Assembly (NCBI GenBank): GCA_963718695.1
Contig: OY970371.1
Span: 4,278,001-4,342,000, forward strand
Reading direction: 5' to 3'
Source of the DNA: Manganitrophus sp963718695
GTDB taxonomy: Bacteria; Nitrospirota; Nitrospiria; SBBL01; Manganitrophaceae
DNA length: 64,000 bases
Below are positions 25,991-34,986 of the stretch, in pieces (the first letter of the stretch is position 1; each line of letters begins with the position of its first letter). Made by a program: the position numbers and the translations under genes. Below the pieces are notes generated by a model that saw nothing but the letters and a program-made list of their open reading frames with translations, ran no database searches and was not told the DNA's origin.

Positions 25991-28564
25991 ATGAGAACTA
26001 GAACATTAATCTACCTGATCGTCATTACCGTTCAGTTCAATGGAATTTTTGCTTCTGAATCTTTTTCCCAAGAAAAACCTCCTGGGGTACTGAACGCAAT
26101 TAGTGAGTTGCAAGAAAGAATAGAAGAAAAGATCAAGGTCAATTGGAATAAAGATAACCAGCGAGTTGAGTCGTTGGACGGTAAGCTTTCCGCTCCTATT
26201 CCTGGCTCGCCTTCACAAGCGGCATTACAATTCTTGAAAGAGAATGCGGATATATTTCAGCTACCGCACGATCTCCACGATCTGAGGGTTGAAAGTACTC
26301 AAGACATCTCAGAAGGGAATAAAATTATCCAATTTCAGCAAACCTTTGGAGGCCTGCCCGTTTTCGATGCAACAATCCGGGTATTCCTGAAAGAGGATAA
26401 TAGCACCGACTTAGTTCACAATCAATACATACCTGATCTTTCAGTTGCAACTCAACCCTTGTTGGACGAGAACAGAGTTAAAGAATTGGCCAAGTCTCAT
26501 TTTCGCGAAAACTGCCGCCTTCATAAAGATAAAAAAGGAGCGCTTGAATCTTGTTCTCATCAACCATTGGTTTTACGAAATGTCAGAGACCTTCAATTGG
26601 GTATTTTTGAACATCAGGGTAATGCACATTTGGTTTATCGATTGACTCTAGATATTGAGTCGCCACGCGCAATCGTGGAATATACGATTGATGCCAATTC
26701 AGGAGAGATTTTACAAGAGTCAAACCGCATTCAGAATTTGGACGGTAACGTACTAATATTTAATCCAAATCCAATTAACAACTATATCCAAATTAATGTT
26801 CAGGATAATTCTGACGCAGATGATCCACAGTTTGCATATGCATATAGAGATGGATTAGTCAGAGATATCCAACAAAGGAAAATTAAGGGGAAAAACTATT
26901 ATTATTTTATTGGACCCTATGTCGACGTAACGGATGCATTAGAATCCCCTTTTTATTTTTCTGCAAATTCAGGTTATGCTCGGAGCCAGAGTAACAGCTG
27001 GTCTTTCACTCGTAATCCTGACGAATTTGAGCATGGCATGGTCTATTATCACATTGATACCAATCAGCGTTATATACAATCATTAGGATTTAATATTAAT
27101 AATAGGAGTATTAAAGTTGATCCTCATGGATTGTCTGGCGCAGACAATTCCTACTACATAGCTAATCCTATTGGCGCAGGCTACTTGGCTTTTGGGGAAG
27201 GAGGTGTGGATGATGCAGAGGACGCGGATGTAATCCTCCATGAGTATGGGCATGCAATTCAGGATAACCAAGCGCCTGGAAAATATTTCGGGTGTAGTAC
27301 AGAAGCTGGCGCGATGGGAGAAGGTTTTGGTGACTATTGGGCATCAAGCAATACATACACTACGAGTACAGGGAATCTTTTTGACGCCGCTTGCTTTGCC
27401 GAATGGGATGGCTCTCCTGGCTGTCTCAGAAAAGTCGATAAAGTGAAACATTATCCAGAGGATAAAACTGGAGAATGCCATGCGGATGGGGAAATATGGT
27501 CTTCGGCATTGTGGGCCTTATTTAAGCTCTCAGGCAAAACGGTGGCGGATCGGATTATACTCGAGAGTCATTATCGCATCACTAATCTTTCTTTTCCTGG
27601 GGGGGCAGAAGCACTCTTCCGAGGTGATAACGTTCGATATGCAGGAAATAACAAACCCGCAATCTGTCTTTCAATGATGAGTAGAGGCATTATTGGTACA
27701 GTTGATTATCCGGAGTGCGGGATGATTTTTGTATCTGATATTACAGCAACGCCGAAGGTATTCACAAAAACTGGCACGGCTGCTCCCCAATTCGAAGCGC
27801 GACCCCTGCAACAGTTTAGTATGAACAGTTCCTACCTGTATACGGAATACTTTGATTTAGGAGTCTCAGCGAGCATAGATATTCTTACAAAAACCGGAGA
27901 TTATGTTAAAACGTTTGGCTCATACGGAACCGGCCCCGGACAATTCAGTAGTCTCTTTGAAATTGCGGTAGATGTTGATTCAACAATCTACACGGTTGAA
28001 TCAGGATCCAGTGGCCGTGTTCAGGTTTTTTCAAAGGATGGTACATACCTTTATGAATTTCCGGTAGCCGGTAATAATAGTTGGATGGCTCTCGATGCAT
28101 CAAATCTCTATTTATTAGCAAGTGACCGCGTCAGAGTGTATAGCAAAGGCGGCGCATACCTTTATGAATTTGGACCGTGCGGGCTAGGGGAACTATGCCC
28201 AAACGGGCTCGGTAATTTTTTTGGAGGAAATGTAAAAAATATTGCCGTCGATGCCACAAATTTATATATTGGTCGCACTGGGTCAGGGACAGGATCCAAA
28301 ATCAATAAAACTAGAGTCCACGCTAAGTCCGGAGAATTTGTAACAGAGATCGGCTTTACTTCAACCCCAAAAGGATCAGTTGACGGTACTGCCTTTGATG
28401 TGGATTCGTCTTTTATTTATGTCGTCTCGTCGTTTCTCTGCTCTCAGGGAGGGCCGACTCCCCGAGTTATAGTCTATTCTAAAACTGGCTTATTCGTTAG
28501 AGAGTTTGATCTATACACCCCCCCTGACTGCGGCCAGATTGTTGATATTGCTGTAGATCAATAA
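25991..28564 (+). CDS. Secreted M36/M4-like metallopeptidase with NHL-like C-terminal region
   Basis: The 857-residue protein has a signal peptide (about residues 1-27), an FTP-type propeptide (about 60-140) and PepSY-like region, then a zinc peptidase domain with HEYGH (His417, Glu418, His421) and the third ligand in GEGFGDYW (Glu444). This is the gluzincin pattern of thermolysin and fungalysin families. From about residue 610 there are repeats such as GDYVKTFGSYGTGPGQFSS and GRVQVFSKDGTYLYEF, typical of NHL beta-propeller blades. The protein ends in the middle of a blade (DIAVDQ), so the propeller may be truncated. It is AT-rich cargo of the element, with no visible partner gene. Confidence 0.82.
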   Translation: MRTRTLIYLIVITVQFNGIFASESFSQEKPPGVLNAISELQERIEEKIKVNWNKDNQRVESLDGKLSAPIPGSPSQAALQFLKENADIFQLPHDLHDLRVESTQDISEGNKIIQFQQTFGGLPVFDATIRVFLKEDNSTDLVHNQYIPDLSVATQPLLDENRVKELAKSHFRENCRLHKDKKGALESCSHQPLVLRNVRDLQLGIFEHQGNAHLVYRLTLDIESPRAIVEYTIDANSGEILQESNRIQNLDGNVLIFNPNPINNYIQINVQDNSDADDPQFAYAYRDGLVRDIQQRKIKGKNYYYFIGPYVDVTDALESPFYFSANSGYARSQSNSWSFTRNPDEFEHGMVYYHIDTNQRYIQSLGFNINNRSIKVDPHGLSGADNSYYIANPIGAGYLAFGEGGVDDAEDADVILHEYGHAIQDNQAPGKYFGCSTEAGAMGEGFGDYWASSNTYTTSTGNLFDAACFAEWDGSPGCLRKVDKVKHYPEDKTGECHADGEIWSSALWALFKLSGKTVADRIILESHYRITNLSFPGGAEALFRGDNVRYAGNNKPAICLSMMSRGIIGTVDYPECGMIFVSDITATPKVFTKTGTAAPQFEARPLQQFSMNSSYLYTEYFDLGVSASIDILTKTGDYVKTFGSYGTGPGQFSSLFEIAVDVDSTIYTVESGSSGRVQVFSKDGTYLYEFPVAGNNSWMALDASNLYLLASDRVRVYSKGGAYLYEFGPCGLGELCPNGLGNFFGGNVKNIAVDATNLYIGRTGSGTGSKINKTRVHAKSGEFVTEIGFTSTPKGSVDGTAFDVDSSFIYVVSSFLCSQGGPTPRVIVYSKTGLFVREFDLYTPPDCGQIVDIAVDQ

Positions 28565-28809
28565 GTGTCAGCATTACATACAATGAGCAATGTTTTAATA
28601 TTACAGGGCTTGCCATTTTAAGAAATCTCTGTTAATCAAAAATTTCTTCTCAGCGATAAGTTCGGACAGAATTGAGTAGATTGTTGTCTCCCAGCCATCA
28701 TCGGGAATGCAGGAGGATCTTCGCAGAGGTATAATCATACGGATGGATCTTATCCCAGGCGCTTCATTTTTAATCTACAGAATAGGTCTGGTGGTAGCTT
28801 CTAATTGTT

Positions 28810-29334
28810 ATGATGTATTTGAAATTGCGTTGTGTGATCAAGAGGTCCCTAAGAATTCTTATCATCGCCATGGGCCTAGGATTTTTCCCAACGGCACTGT
28901 TTTCAGTTGGACAGTCGACCCTGTCTTCGATAGAATTAAATCAGATTATTTCTGCCACTTCTTCACCTCTGACCTTATACTCGTTCGGAACCCCAGTCCT
29001 TGTAAAGTATGGCGGGAAAGCAACTATCGCCAATCAGAATTCCCAATTTCTAGAAATCCAATTCTTATCACTTCTTGAAGATTCCAGGTGCCGATATTCC
29101 GAAGGGGCGGTGTGCAAATGGGAGGGAAATGCACGCGTTGTAATCAGGGTGTTTGCAACTGATCTAAACAATAAAGATTTCGAACTGAATACTAGCAGCC
29201 GGTTTCAACGCGAAGTGGACTATTTAAATTATAAAATCAGATTACTTGCCGTTCATCCGCGTAATGATGAAATACGTGGTAATCCGCCGCATAATGCTTA
29301 CCGCATTGAGCTTATGGTCGAGAAGCTTTCATAG
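28810..29334 (+). CDS. Secreted protein with a DSRC...C-W-G-A motif
   Basis: The 174-residue protein has an N-terminal hydrophobic signal (about residues 14-34). The mature part contains GGKATIANQNSQFLEIQFLS and EDSRCRYSEGAVCKWEGNARV, a pattern seen in many small bacterial secreted or lipoproteins (DSRCP...C-W-G-A) of unknown function. The two cysteines (about 94 and 102) probably form a disulfide. It follows the metallopeptidase by 245 bp and may be co-acquired cargo. No clear ribosome-binding site precedes the ATG, so the start is uncertain. Confidence 0.5.
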   Translation: MMYLKLRCVIKRSLRILIIAMGLGFFPTALFSVGQSTLSSIELNQIISATSSPLTLYSFGTPVLVKYGGKATIANQNSQFLEIQFLSLLEDSRCRYSEGAVCKWEGNARVVIRVFATDLNNKDFELNTSSRFQREVDYLNYKIRLLAVHPRNDEIRGNPPHNAYRIELMVEKLS

Positions 29335-29737
29335 CCTAAAAATAATACCGGAGTTAACTTCGAAGGCTCTCCTGAGAACGACTTACAATAGAAACATTGT
29401 ATTTGGTTGAAGCCTCAGAGGTTATTTATTTCGGTCAGCAAGGAATTCCAATTGAAACACGCGATGCAGGATGGATCTCGCTGTTTCTTTGCTTCAGGAA
29501 GTACTGGTTGGTCTTACGATGTCTGAAAAGTAAAGTTATGATTTTTACAATTAATTAAACCTAAATACCTCCAAACTTTACCAGTGCCGTTATACCGTTA
29601 AGGTTATCAGGGAAGCGAAATCTAAGTTGCATCGATGATTTACCGTAGTTCTTTGTTAATAAGCTATATAGAAATAGCCTACCGGAAGATACCCACGAAT
29701 ATTAAAAAAGTGGACGTGATAATGACCACGCCACTTA
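29335..29737. other. Non-coding stretch inside the element's right end
   Basis: About 400 AT-rich bases without a credible gene in any frame. It precedes the right-end module and may be remnant DNA; I see no repeat or RNA structure to name. Confidence 0.5.
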
Positions 29738-29861
29738 CGTAATAGTTTTGTAATAGAAATATTGTGAATGAGTAGAATACCGGGAATTGTTAGAAAATAC
29801 AGAATGTCGCCAAACGCTTGAATTCGGAAATTAATTGGGGAAACCAGCCCAAAATCAAGCC
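29738..29861 (+). repeat. Right-end module of the element
   Basis: CGTAATAGTT (29738) and TGTAATAGAA (29749) are 11 bp apart, and a 47-bp box lies at 29815-29861 ending CCAAAATCAAGCC. The attR core begins 24 bases further. The spacing equals that of the internal copy at 23832-23955, and the repeats resemble the left pair at 15855. These are likely integrase arm sites. Confidence 0.7.
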
Positions 29862-29885
29862 GATATGATTGTTTGTCTCTTTTGA

Positions 29886-29931
29886 TTCACACGGAAGAGG
29901 CCGCTGGTTCAATCCCAGCATCGCCTACCAA
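29886..29931 (+). repeat. Right attachment site (attR)
   Basis: This 46-bp perfect copy of 15763-15808 is the displaced 3' half of tRNA-Val, starting at the anticodon loop. It is not a functional tRNA because the 5' half is missing. Chromosomal DNA resumes to its right. Confidence 0.9.
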
Positions 29932-29953
29932 TCCTCTCAATTTTATATCCTCG

Positions 29954-30469
29954 TTAACGAAGCCATCCCGGCGGTGCGCCGGCTTTTCTTGCTTCTTCCG
30001 GCAGAGCGGTTTGAAGTACTTCTTCGGCTTTGCGGATCTCTTGTTTCATCTTTTCAATCTCCCGCAGCAGCCGTCCGGTTTCAGCCTCCTTGGAAAAAAC
30101 GGTTTTATTCTCGAATCTGAGCCGGCCGAGCTTTTTGTCTAATTCCGCCAACCTTCGGGCCATTTCCTCTTTTCGAGATTGCCACTCGTGGACCTGCTCC
30201 CGCCACCAGCGCTCATCATGTCCGTGCAGATCTCTTTTCGGAGGAGGCTTGATTGATACCAGCGGGGCGAGTGGTTTTACCCTCGGCAGGTCGGGAACCG
30301 ATAGGACCTCGGCGCGGTCCCGATAGACCGGCGGGATTCTCGAAGGAATGTTGGTGAAGTGGGGTGTGCCGTCGTCATCCAGCCATCCAAAAATCTCGCT
30401 TGCCGAAGCGGGACGTCCCATCTGCGTAAGCAAAAAAGCCACAATGATTAAGGTTTTAGTGAATGTCAC
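29954..30469 (-). CDS. DUF4124-domain periplasmic protein
   Basis: The 171-residue protein has a signal peptide ending PASAS (about 24 residues), then the DUF4124 motif EIFGWLDDDGTPHFTNIPSRIP, a short beta-rich domain common in proteobacteria and relatives. A long charged coiled coil (about residues 85-155) follows. DUF4124 proteins are periplasmic with no fixed function. It is the first chromosomal gene right of the island and is divergent from the M48 peptidase. Confidence 0.75.
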   Translation of the reverse strand: MTFTKTLIIVAFLLTQMGRPASASEIFGWLDDDGTPHFTNIPSRIPPVYRDRAEVLSVPDLPRVKPLAPLVSIKPPPKRDLHGHDERWWREQVHEWQSRKEEMARRLAELDKKLGRLRFENKTVFSKEAETGRLLREIEKMKQEIRKAEEVLQTALPEEARKAGAPPGWLR

Positions 30470-30646
30470 CGTCTTATCCTTAAATGGGGTGTTTTTCGAT
30501 TCAGAAAGCTTTCTCTCGATAAGGAATGGTCAGGTCCGATCGCCTGATTGCCGGAGGCCTCGGCTCTTTTGATTCGCCTCTTTTGCTTATGTTAGTATAA
30601 AAGTACTGTTCATCGTCAACAAAAATCAATTGGCAGGGTGGTCTCT

Positions 30647-31456
30647 ATGAAATTTGCGAATGCAATGAAAAAACAAATAATCCTTCTGTTGCTTCTCTCC
30701 GTACTGGTCGCCTGCCGGAGCACTCCCGTCACCGGCCGGGAACAGTTGATCCTGGTTCCTGAATCTCAAGAAATCCAGATGGGATTGACTGCCTATCAGC
30801 AGATCTTGTCTGAATCGAAACTTTCGAACGATCCTGAGAAAGTCGAGATGGTTCGGCGGGTCGGCGAGCGGATCGCCGCGGCGGCGGATAAGCCCGATTA
30901 CCAGTGGGAGTTTAATCTCATCGAAGATGATAAGCAGGTCAACGCCTTTGCCTTGCCGGGAGGAAAAGTTGCCGTCTATACCGGTATCCTCCCCGTGACG
31001 CAGAACGAGGCCGGGCTGGCGACGGTCATGGCGCATGAGGTCGCCCACGCCATTGCACGGCACGGCGGCGAGCGGATGTCGACCGGGCTTCTGGCACAGC
31101 TCGGGATGATGGCCCTCGATGTTGGATTGGCAATGAAGAATCAAGATCCGCAGATGCGGAAGGCGCTCCTTGCCGCTTATGGCGGCGCCGCTCAAGTGGG
31201 GGTCATCCTGCCGTTTAGTCGAAAGCAGGAGTCGGAGGCGGACCGGATTGGTCTCACCTATATGGCAAAGGCCGGCTACGATCCCCAAGAGGCGCTTCAG
31301 TTTTGGGAGCGGATGTCGAAAATTGAGAAGCAGAAAGCGCCCGAGTTTCTCTCCACCCATCCGAGCGATGAGACCCGTATCGAGCAGATTGCCAAATGGC
31401 TTCCCGAGGTAGAGGAGGAATATCGGGAGAGTCAAACGGGAATGGGGGGACGGTAG
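30647..31456 (+). CDS. M48-family metallopeptidase lipoprotein
   Basis: The 269-residue protein has a lipoprotein signal ending VLVAC, the M48 zinc motif HEVAH at residues 130-134 in MAHEVAHAIARHGGER, and the third ligand in ESEAD about 195-199. The sequence STPVTGREQLILVPESQEIQMG is typical of the periplasmic LoiP/YggG-type M48C group that acts in outer-membrane protein quality control. The start is taken at ATG 30647; a GTG three codons earlier and an ATG five codons later are possible. It is convergent with the TPR lipoprotein gene. Confidence 0.9.
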   Translation: MKFANAMKKQIILLLLLSVLVACRSTPVTGREQLILVPESQEIQMGLTAYQQILSESKLSNDPEKVEMVRRVGERIAAAADKPDYQWEFNLIEDDKQVNAFALPGGKVAVYTGILPVTQNEAGLATVMAHEVAHAIARHGGERMSTGLLAQLGMMALDVGLAMKNQDPQMRKALLAAYGGAAQVGVILPFSRKQESEADRIGLTYMAKAGYDPQEALQFWERMSKIEKQKAPEFLSTHPSDETRIEQIAKWLPEVEEEYRESQTGMGGR

Positions 31457-31468
31457 TTTAGAACGATC

Positions 31469-32671
31469 TTAGGAGGCGGCTGGGGCGTCCTGCTTACAGA
31501 GCTTTTTTTCCCGTTCGGCATCGGCGGTCGATTCGAGCTGAGTATAGGCCTTTGCCAGAAGACAGTGGGGCTCGTTTAACCAAGGCTTAAGCTTAAGGGC
31601 CTGTTCCAATTCAAGAATGGCTTGTTCATAAAGGTCGACCGCCAGATAGGCTTTTCCCAATCCCAGATGACCGTCCGCAGAGTCCGGATTTCTGCGGAGG
31701 AGTTTCTGATAGGCGTTAATCGATTCTTGGGTTCGGCCCTGCTTCAAGTAGGCTTCTCCCATCTTTACATAGAGCCCGGAATTGTCCGGGGCGAGTATCA
31801 CCGCTCGTTTGATGACGGAGATCCCCTGGTCGGTTAATCCCTTTTTAAAATAAGCGTCGCCCAGTCCCTCGTAGGCGCGCGGATTTTGGGAGGTCAATCG
31901 GGTGGCTGTTTGAAATGATTCCATGGCCAGGTCGACCTCGTCACTTTTGAGGTAGCTCTCTCCGAGAAGGACATGAAGATGGGGGTCCCGCGGTTTTTTC
32001 GAGAGGGCCTCTTTATACGATTCAATCGCGTCCTTCCATAATTCTTTCACCCTGTACAAATCTCCCATCCCGCGATAAGCCCGGGCATATTCATCAGCGG
32101 AGGGTGCTTTCACCGGGAGGGTGGTGGTTCCGTCGAGAACTTCATCGATCATTTGTTTCTGGTTCTCGTAAAAAGGGACTGGAAGGACCGGAAGCTCAAA
32201 ATGGAGTTGAACCAAGTTCAGTCCAATCGAAATGGTGTAGGAATGGAAGATTTTCGCGACCCCCTCTCGCTGGCCCATCCAGATCAATTCTCTCCAGGTT
32301 TCCCCCTTCCTCTCAAGCGTGCGGGAGGAGATTTCCTGGAAATGGGAGATCTCATTCTGAATAAACTTTTGAAGTCTCTGGGGAATCAGGAGCGCCGCCT
32401 CGATTTTTTGGTAGTCCTCGAGTGACGGAATCTCCGGCAGCAAGATGCCGGTCACGCGAGCGACCACCGTCCCGGTCGGTTTTAAAGCAGCGACGAACAG
32501 GGTATTTTTTGAATCGGAGAGATGCCACTGGGAGGGGAAGGTAATTAATATTCCGGCTTCATTCGATTTGAAAAGATGGTTCTGGTTATCGATGCGTGTC
32601 GACTTGGAGAAACATCCGGCGAGAAAAAGGAGGAGCAGGATGGATGCCGCGTTGAGAGACCTTATCATCAC
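31469..32671 (-). CDS. TPR-repeat lipoprotein
   Basis: The 400-residue protein has a lipobox (LFLAGC, Cys20), an N-terminal domain of about 170 residues with a mixed alpha/beta pattern that I do not recognise, and from about residue 195 some five to six tetratricopeptide repeats (for example AYRGMGDLYRVKELWKDAIESYKEAL and LHVLLGESYLKSDEVDLAMESFQTA). TPRs mediate protein binding; the partner is unknown. It ends 13 bases from the M48 gene, convergent. Confidence 0.8.
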   Translation of the reverse strand: MMIRSLNAASILLLLFLAGCFSKSTRIDNQNHLFKSNEAGILITFPSQWHLSDSKNTLFVAALKPTGTVVARVTGILLPEIPSLEDYQKIEAALLIPQRLQKFIQNEISHFQEISSRTLERKGETWRELIWMGQREGVAKIFHSYTISIGLNLVQLHFELPVLPVPFYENQKQMIDEVLDGTTTLPVKAPSADEYARAYRGMGDLYRVKELWKDAIESYKEALSKKPRDPHLHVLLGESYLKSDEVDLAMESFQTATRLTSQNPRAYEGLGDAYFKKGLTDQGISVIKRAVILAPDNSGLYVKMGEAYLKQGRTQESINAYQKLLRRNPDSADGHLGLGKAYLAVDLYEQAILELEQALKLKPWLNEPHCLLAKAYTQLESTADAEREKKLCKQDAPAAS

Positions 32672-32758
32672 AAACTTCAGTGTAACTCATAATTCGACGG
32701 CGTCAAGTTGCGTTTTCTTTGACAGAGAGGGTCCTCTTTCGAGCCGATGCTCTCCGAA

Positions 32759-33007
32759 TCATGGAAGCTGTTGAATGGCGACTTCGAGGAAATCCCATAA
32801 GACTTGACGCGTAGTAGCGTGCGCGTGAGGATAGTTTTTCCCCGTCAGCTTCTCGTAAAGTATTTTGGCTTTTTCCTTTTTTGCTTGAAAATCGGCCAGC
32901 GGAAGATCGGGGGAAAGCGAGACCAGATCCGGATAGCCATTGGGATCTTTCTTGATGAGAAGAGACTCCCCCTGATCTGTTTGAATCCAAAGGCCGATTT
33001 CAGTCAT
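32759..33007 (-). CDS. Small hypothetical protein, 82 residues
   Basis: The real frame is taken from ATG 33007, giving MTEIGLWIQTDQGESLL and an 82-residue soluble, Lys- and Leu-rich protein without a domain I recognise. The longer upstream reading in this frame is low-complexity and overlaps the 73-residue gene, so it is rejected. The ATG overlaps the stop of that gene by one base, indicating coupled translation. Confidence 0.6.
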   Translation of the reverse strand: MTEIGLWIQTDQGESLLIKKDPNGYPDLVSLSPDLPLADFQAKKEKAKILYEKLTGKNYPHAHATTRQVLWDFLEVAIQQLP

Positions 33008-33228
33008 TATCTTTCTTCTATGTTGTTTTGATGGTTTACTTTCTCGTCCTGACTGTTTTTCTTCTTCTCTTCCTTCATCGGTCCAAGGGCAAAGGAGATC
33101 AGGAGAAGGGAGCCGATAAAAAAAAGAAAGGAGAGAGGGAGGAGGTAATAGGTAAAGGCAAGCACAATGGAAAAAAATAGTCCGAAAAGTCCGAGGAAAG
33201 CAAGAAGGCAGCCTCCCATTCCCTTCAT
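33007..33228 (-). CDS. Small two-helix membrane protein
   Basis: The 73-residue protein has two hydrophobic helices (about residues 6-28 and 30-50) and a Lys/Glu/Asn-rich soluble tail. Function unknown. The stop TAA overlaps the ATG of the next gene (TAATG), so the two are probably made together. Confidence 0.55.
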   Translation of the reverse strand: MKGMGGCLLAFLGLFGLFFSIVLAFTYYLLPLSFLFFIGSLLLISFALGPMKEEKKKNSQDEKVNHQNNIEER

Positions 33229-33303
33229 GATCGGAGATTCCGGAATGATTGCGCGGCAAAGGCTGGAATGAGCCCGGTCGATATTTCCAGGAGGCGGTGT
33301 TTT

Positions 33304-33687
33304 CTACTGCCTGATTTTTTCTTCCGCCTCTTGTTTGGTTTTACACTCGATGCAAAGCGTTGTGACAGGACGTGCCTTCAGTCGTTTTACCGAAATCTGC
33401 CCACCGCACGATTCGCAGACTCCGAAGGTTCCTTCATTGATCCGATCGATGGCCTCATCAATCTTTTTAAGGAGCTTCTGTTCGCGCTCACGAAGTCGGA
33501 GGATGAAATTCTGGTCGGCTTCCGCAGAGGCTTGATCGCCTAGATCGGTCAACGTTTCATTCCCCTGATTCAGACCGCTCCCAAGAATCACGCCGGCATC
33601 GGCCAGCAATGTTTCCCTCTGCTTCTCGAGATCTTTTTTGATCTCTTCGTAGGGATTTGTGACTCGTTCTTTCTTCTTCGTTTTCAT
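33304..33687 (-). CDS. DksA/TraR-type zinc-finger protein
   Basis: The 127-residue protein has a helical coiled-coil N-terminal part and the C4 zinc finger CESCGG...CIECK near the end (FGVCESCGGQISVKRL, TLCIECKTKQ), as in DksA/TraR/YteA proteins that bind RNA polymerase's secondary channel or regulate sporulation-like traits. The start is ATG 33687 with AAAGGAA eight bases upstream; a longer reading back to 33753 is disfavoured. The DxxDxA tip of DksA is not clearly present, so transcription control through ppGpp is not assured. Confidence 0.85.
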   Translation of the reverse strand: MKTKKKERVTNPYEEIKKDLEKQRETLLADAGVILGSGLNQGNETLTDLGDQASAEADQNFILRLREREQKLLKKIDEAIDRINEGTFGVCESCGGQISVKRLKARPVTTLCIECKTKQEAEEKIRQ

Positions 33688-33858
33688 CCGATTGTTCCTT
33701 TCTGTCGCCATTGCCCAGTCCCTTAAAAAGCAATTAGCAAAACAGTATAACAAAGAAAAAAAAGTGCGTCAAATAGAAATTCCAGAGGTTCCCTTGTCAC
33801 TGTTTAAGTAGAGGAGGAGTTCTGGGGAGCTTGGTTCTATGCCGTAGGTTGAAGAGGG

Positions 33859-34986
33859 TTAGGTCCCCTCTTCGAGGCGTTTGATCTCTTTTTTAACCTC
33901 AATTTCCGCAAGGGGAGGGATGACTTCCCAGGCGACCTTCTCGATAATCTCTTTTAGTTCCGACTTTGTCAGGGCGGCCTGGAGCAGGCCGGGGAGCACC
34001 TCCCAGGTGACCTTCTCGACGATCTCCAGGATGTTTTTCCGAACCATCTCATTGATTTGTGATGGGTCGATCGGCGCGGCAGGAGAGGAAGACGGCATGT
34101 GGAGGACTTCTTCCGCAGAAGGGGTGGAAATCGGTGGAACCGGTGCTTCATTGATTTGGATGTTCTGGTTATCTATTAGGTTCGGTTCTTCCGGGAAAGG
34201 GACGATCTGCGGAAGGGAACTCTCTAAGATGGAAGTCTCCTCAATCGATGGCTCCTCTGCCGGCGAGGGGGGGAGAGGTTCCTGAAAGTAGTGGGTCTCT
34301 TCCATTGATTGTTCATTGAACGCCTTGGCCGCTTCCGTCGGAACCGCCGCCGGCTGGAGAACGGCTTGATCGGTGAAATACTGTGTCTCTTCCCCGATCT
34401 CTTCCGAAGCGGCCTTTGGCTCATTTGTCGTCGGTAGCGCCGGTTCTAGACCGGTCTGTTCCGCCTCAACGATTGATTCGGGTTCCGCAGGCAGGCTTCC
34501 CGGGCTGGACCAACCGAGAAGTTCTTCGATCTTCACTGCTTCATTTCCCGGATTCGAGAAATGTTCCGAGAGGCTCGGCTCCTTTTTCCCCGAACCATTG
34601 AGATCGGTCTGGATCGTCTCGGTTCCGGTCTGCCGTTTGGCCTCTTGAATCAACTCCCTTGAATCGATCGGTTTTTTTAAGAACGCTTGAATGCCCGCGG
34701 ATTGAAGCTGGGCAGGGTCGTAGCTTTCGGTCGAGTTGATCAAAAGAATAATGGGGGTTTGTGCCAGACTTCCGCGCTGCCGTATCTTTTGAACAAAATT
34801 AAAGATATTCATCCCCTCGAGATTAAAATCGGCGAGGATCAAATCAGGCTGATTTTTAAACGCAAGATCAAGGGCGGAAAGGCCGTTATCAATGGAGGTG
34901 ACGTTGTAACCTTCCTTTCGGAGGGTCAATTCGACCAGTTTTTGAACGGCTAGATTATCATCGATGAGCAGTACTCTGCGGGGCAT
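33859..34986 (-). CDS. Response regulator with long variable tail
   Basis: From ATG 34986 (GGAGG four bases upstream) the product is 375 residues. Residues 1-120 are a receiver domain (RVLLIDDNLAVQKLVELTL, phospho-Asp in LILADFNLEG, Lys in AFLKKPID). The rest is a Pro/Glu-rich, low-complexity region with two EETxYF repeats. The end has two copies of a WEV-P-L motif (EIVEKVTWEVLPGLL and EIIEKVAWEVIPPLAEI). No DNA-binding domain is seen, so it is a single-domain-type regulator acting by protein contact. Tails of this kind recur in gliding or pilus-associated regulators, but that link is inference. Confidence 0.7.
   Translation of the reverse strand: MPRRVLLIDDNLAVQKLVELTLRKEGYNVTSIDNGLSALDLAFKNQPDLILADFNLEGMNIFNFVQKIRQRGSLAQTPIILLINSTESYDPAQLQSAGIQAFLKKPIDSRELIQEAKRQTGTETIQTDLNGSGKKEPSLSEHFSNPGNEAVKIEELLGWSSPGSLPAEPESIVEAEQTGLEPALPTTNEPKAASEEIGEETQYFTDQAVLQPAAVPTEAAKAFNEQSMEETHYFQEPLPPSPAEEPSIEETSILESSLPQIVPFPEEPNLIDNQNIQINEAPVPPISTPSAEEVLHMPSSSPAAPIDPSQINEMVRKNILEIVEKVTWEVLPGLLQAALTKSELKEIIEKVAWEVIPPLAEIEVKKEIKRLEEGT

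Larger units (their letters stand above)
15763..29931. mobile_element. 14-kb integrative element in tRNA-Val
   Basis: The segment is bounded by 46-bp perfect direct repeats of the tRNA-Val 3' half. It carries a tyrosine integrase reading towards the tRNA, an excisionase-like HTH protein, a second HTH protein, a serine recombinase, a replication-type ATPase, an AIPR defence-like protein, an IS and secreted-protein cargo. Codon use and base composition are visibly more AT-rich than the flanking chromosome, especially at 20.8-23.7 and 25.9-29.9 kb. No conjugation, capsid or portal genes are seen, so it is probably an integrative or mobilisable island rather than an intact prophage or ICE. Confidence 0.9.

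Noticed and set aside
28707..29078. Plus-strand frame overlapping the secreted protein gene
   Set aside because: It overlaps in another frame and lacks signal peptide, domain pattern and ribosome-binding site.
29886..29931. tRNA-like sequence at the right end of the element
   Set aside because: Only the 3' half is present, so it is attR and not a second tRNA-Val gene.
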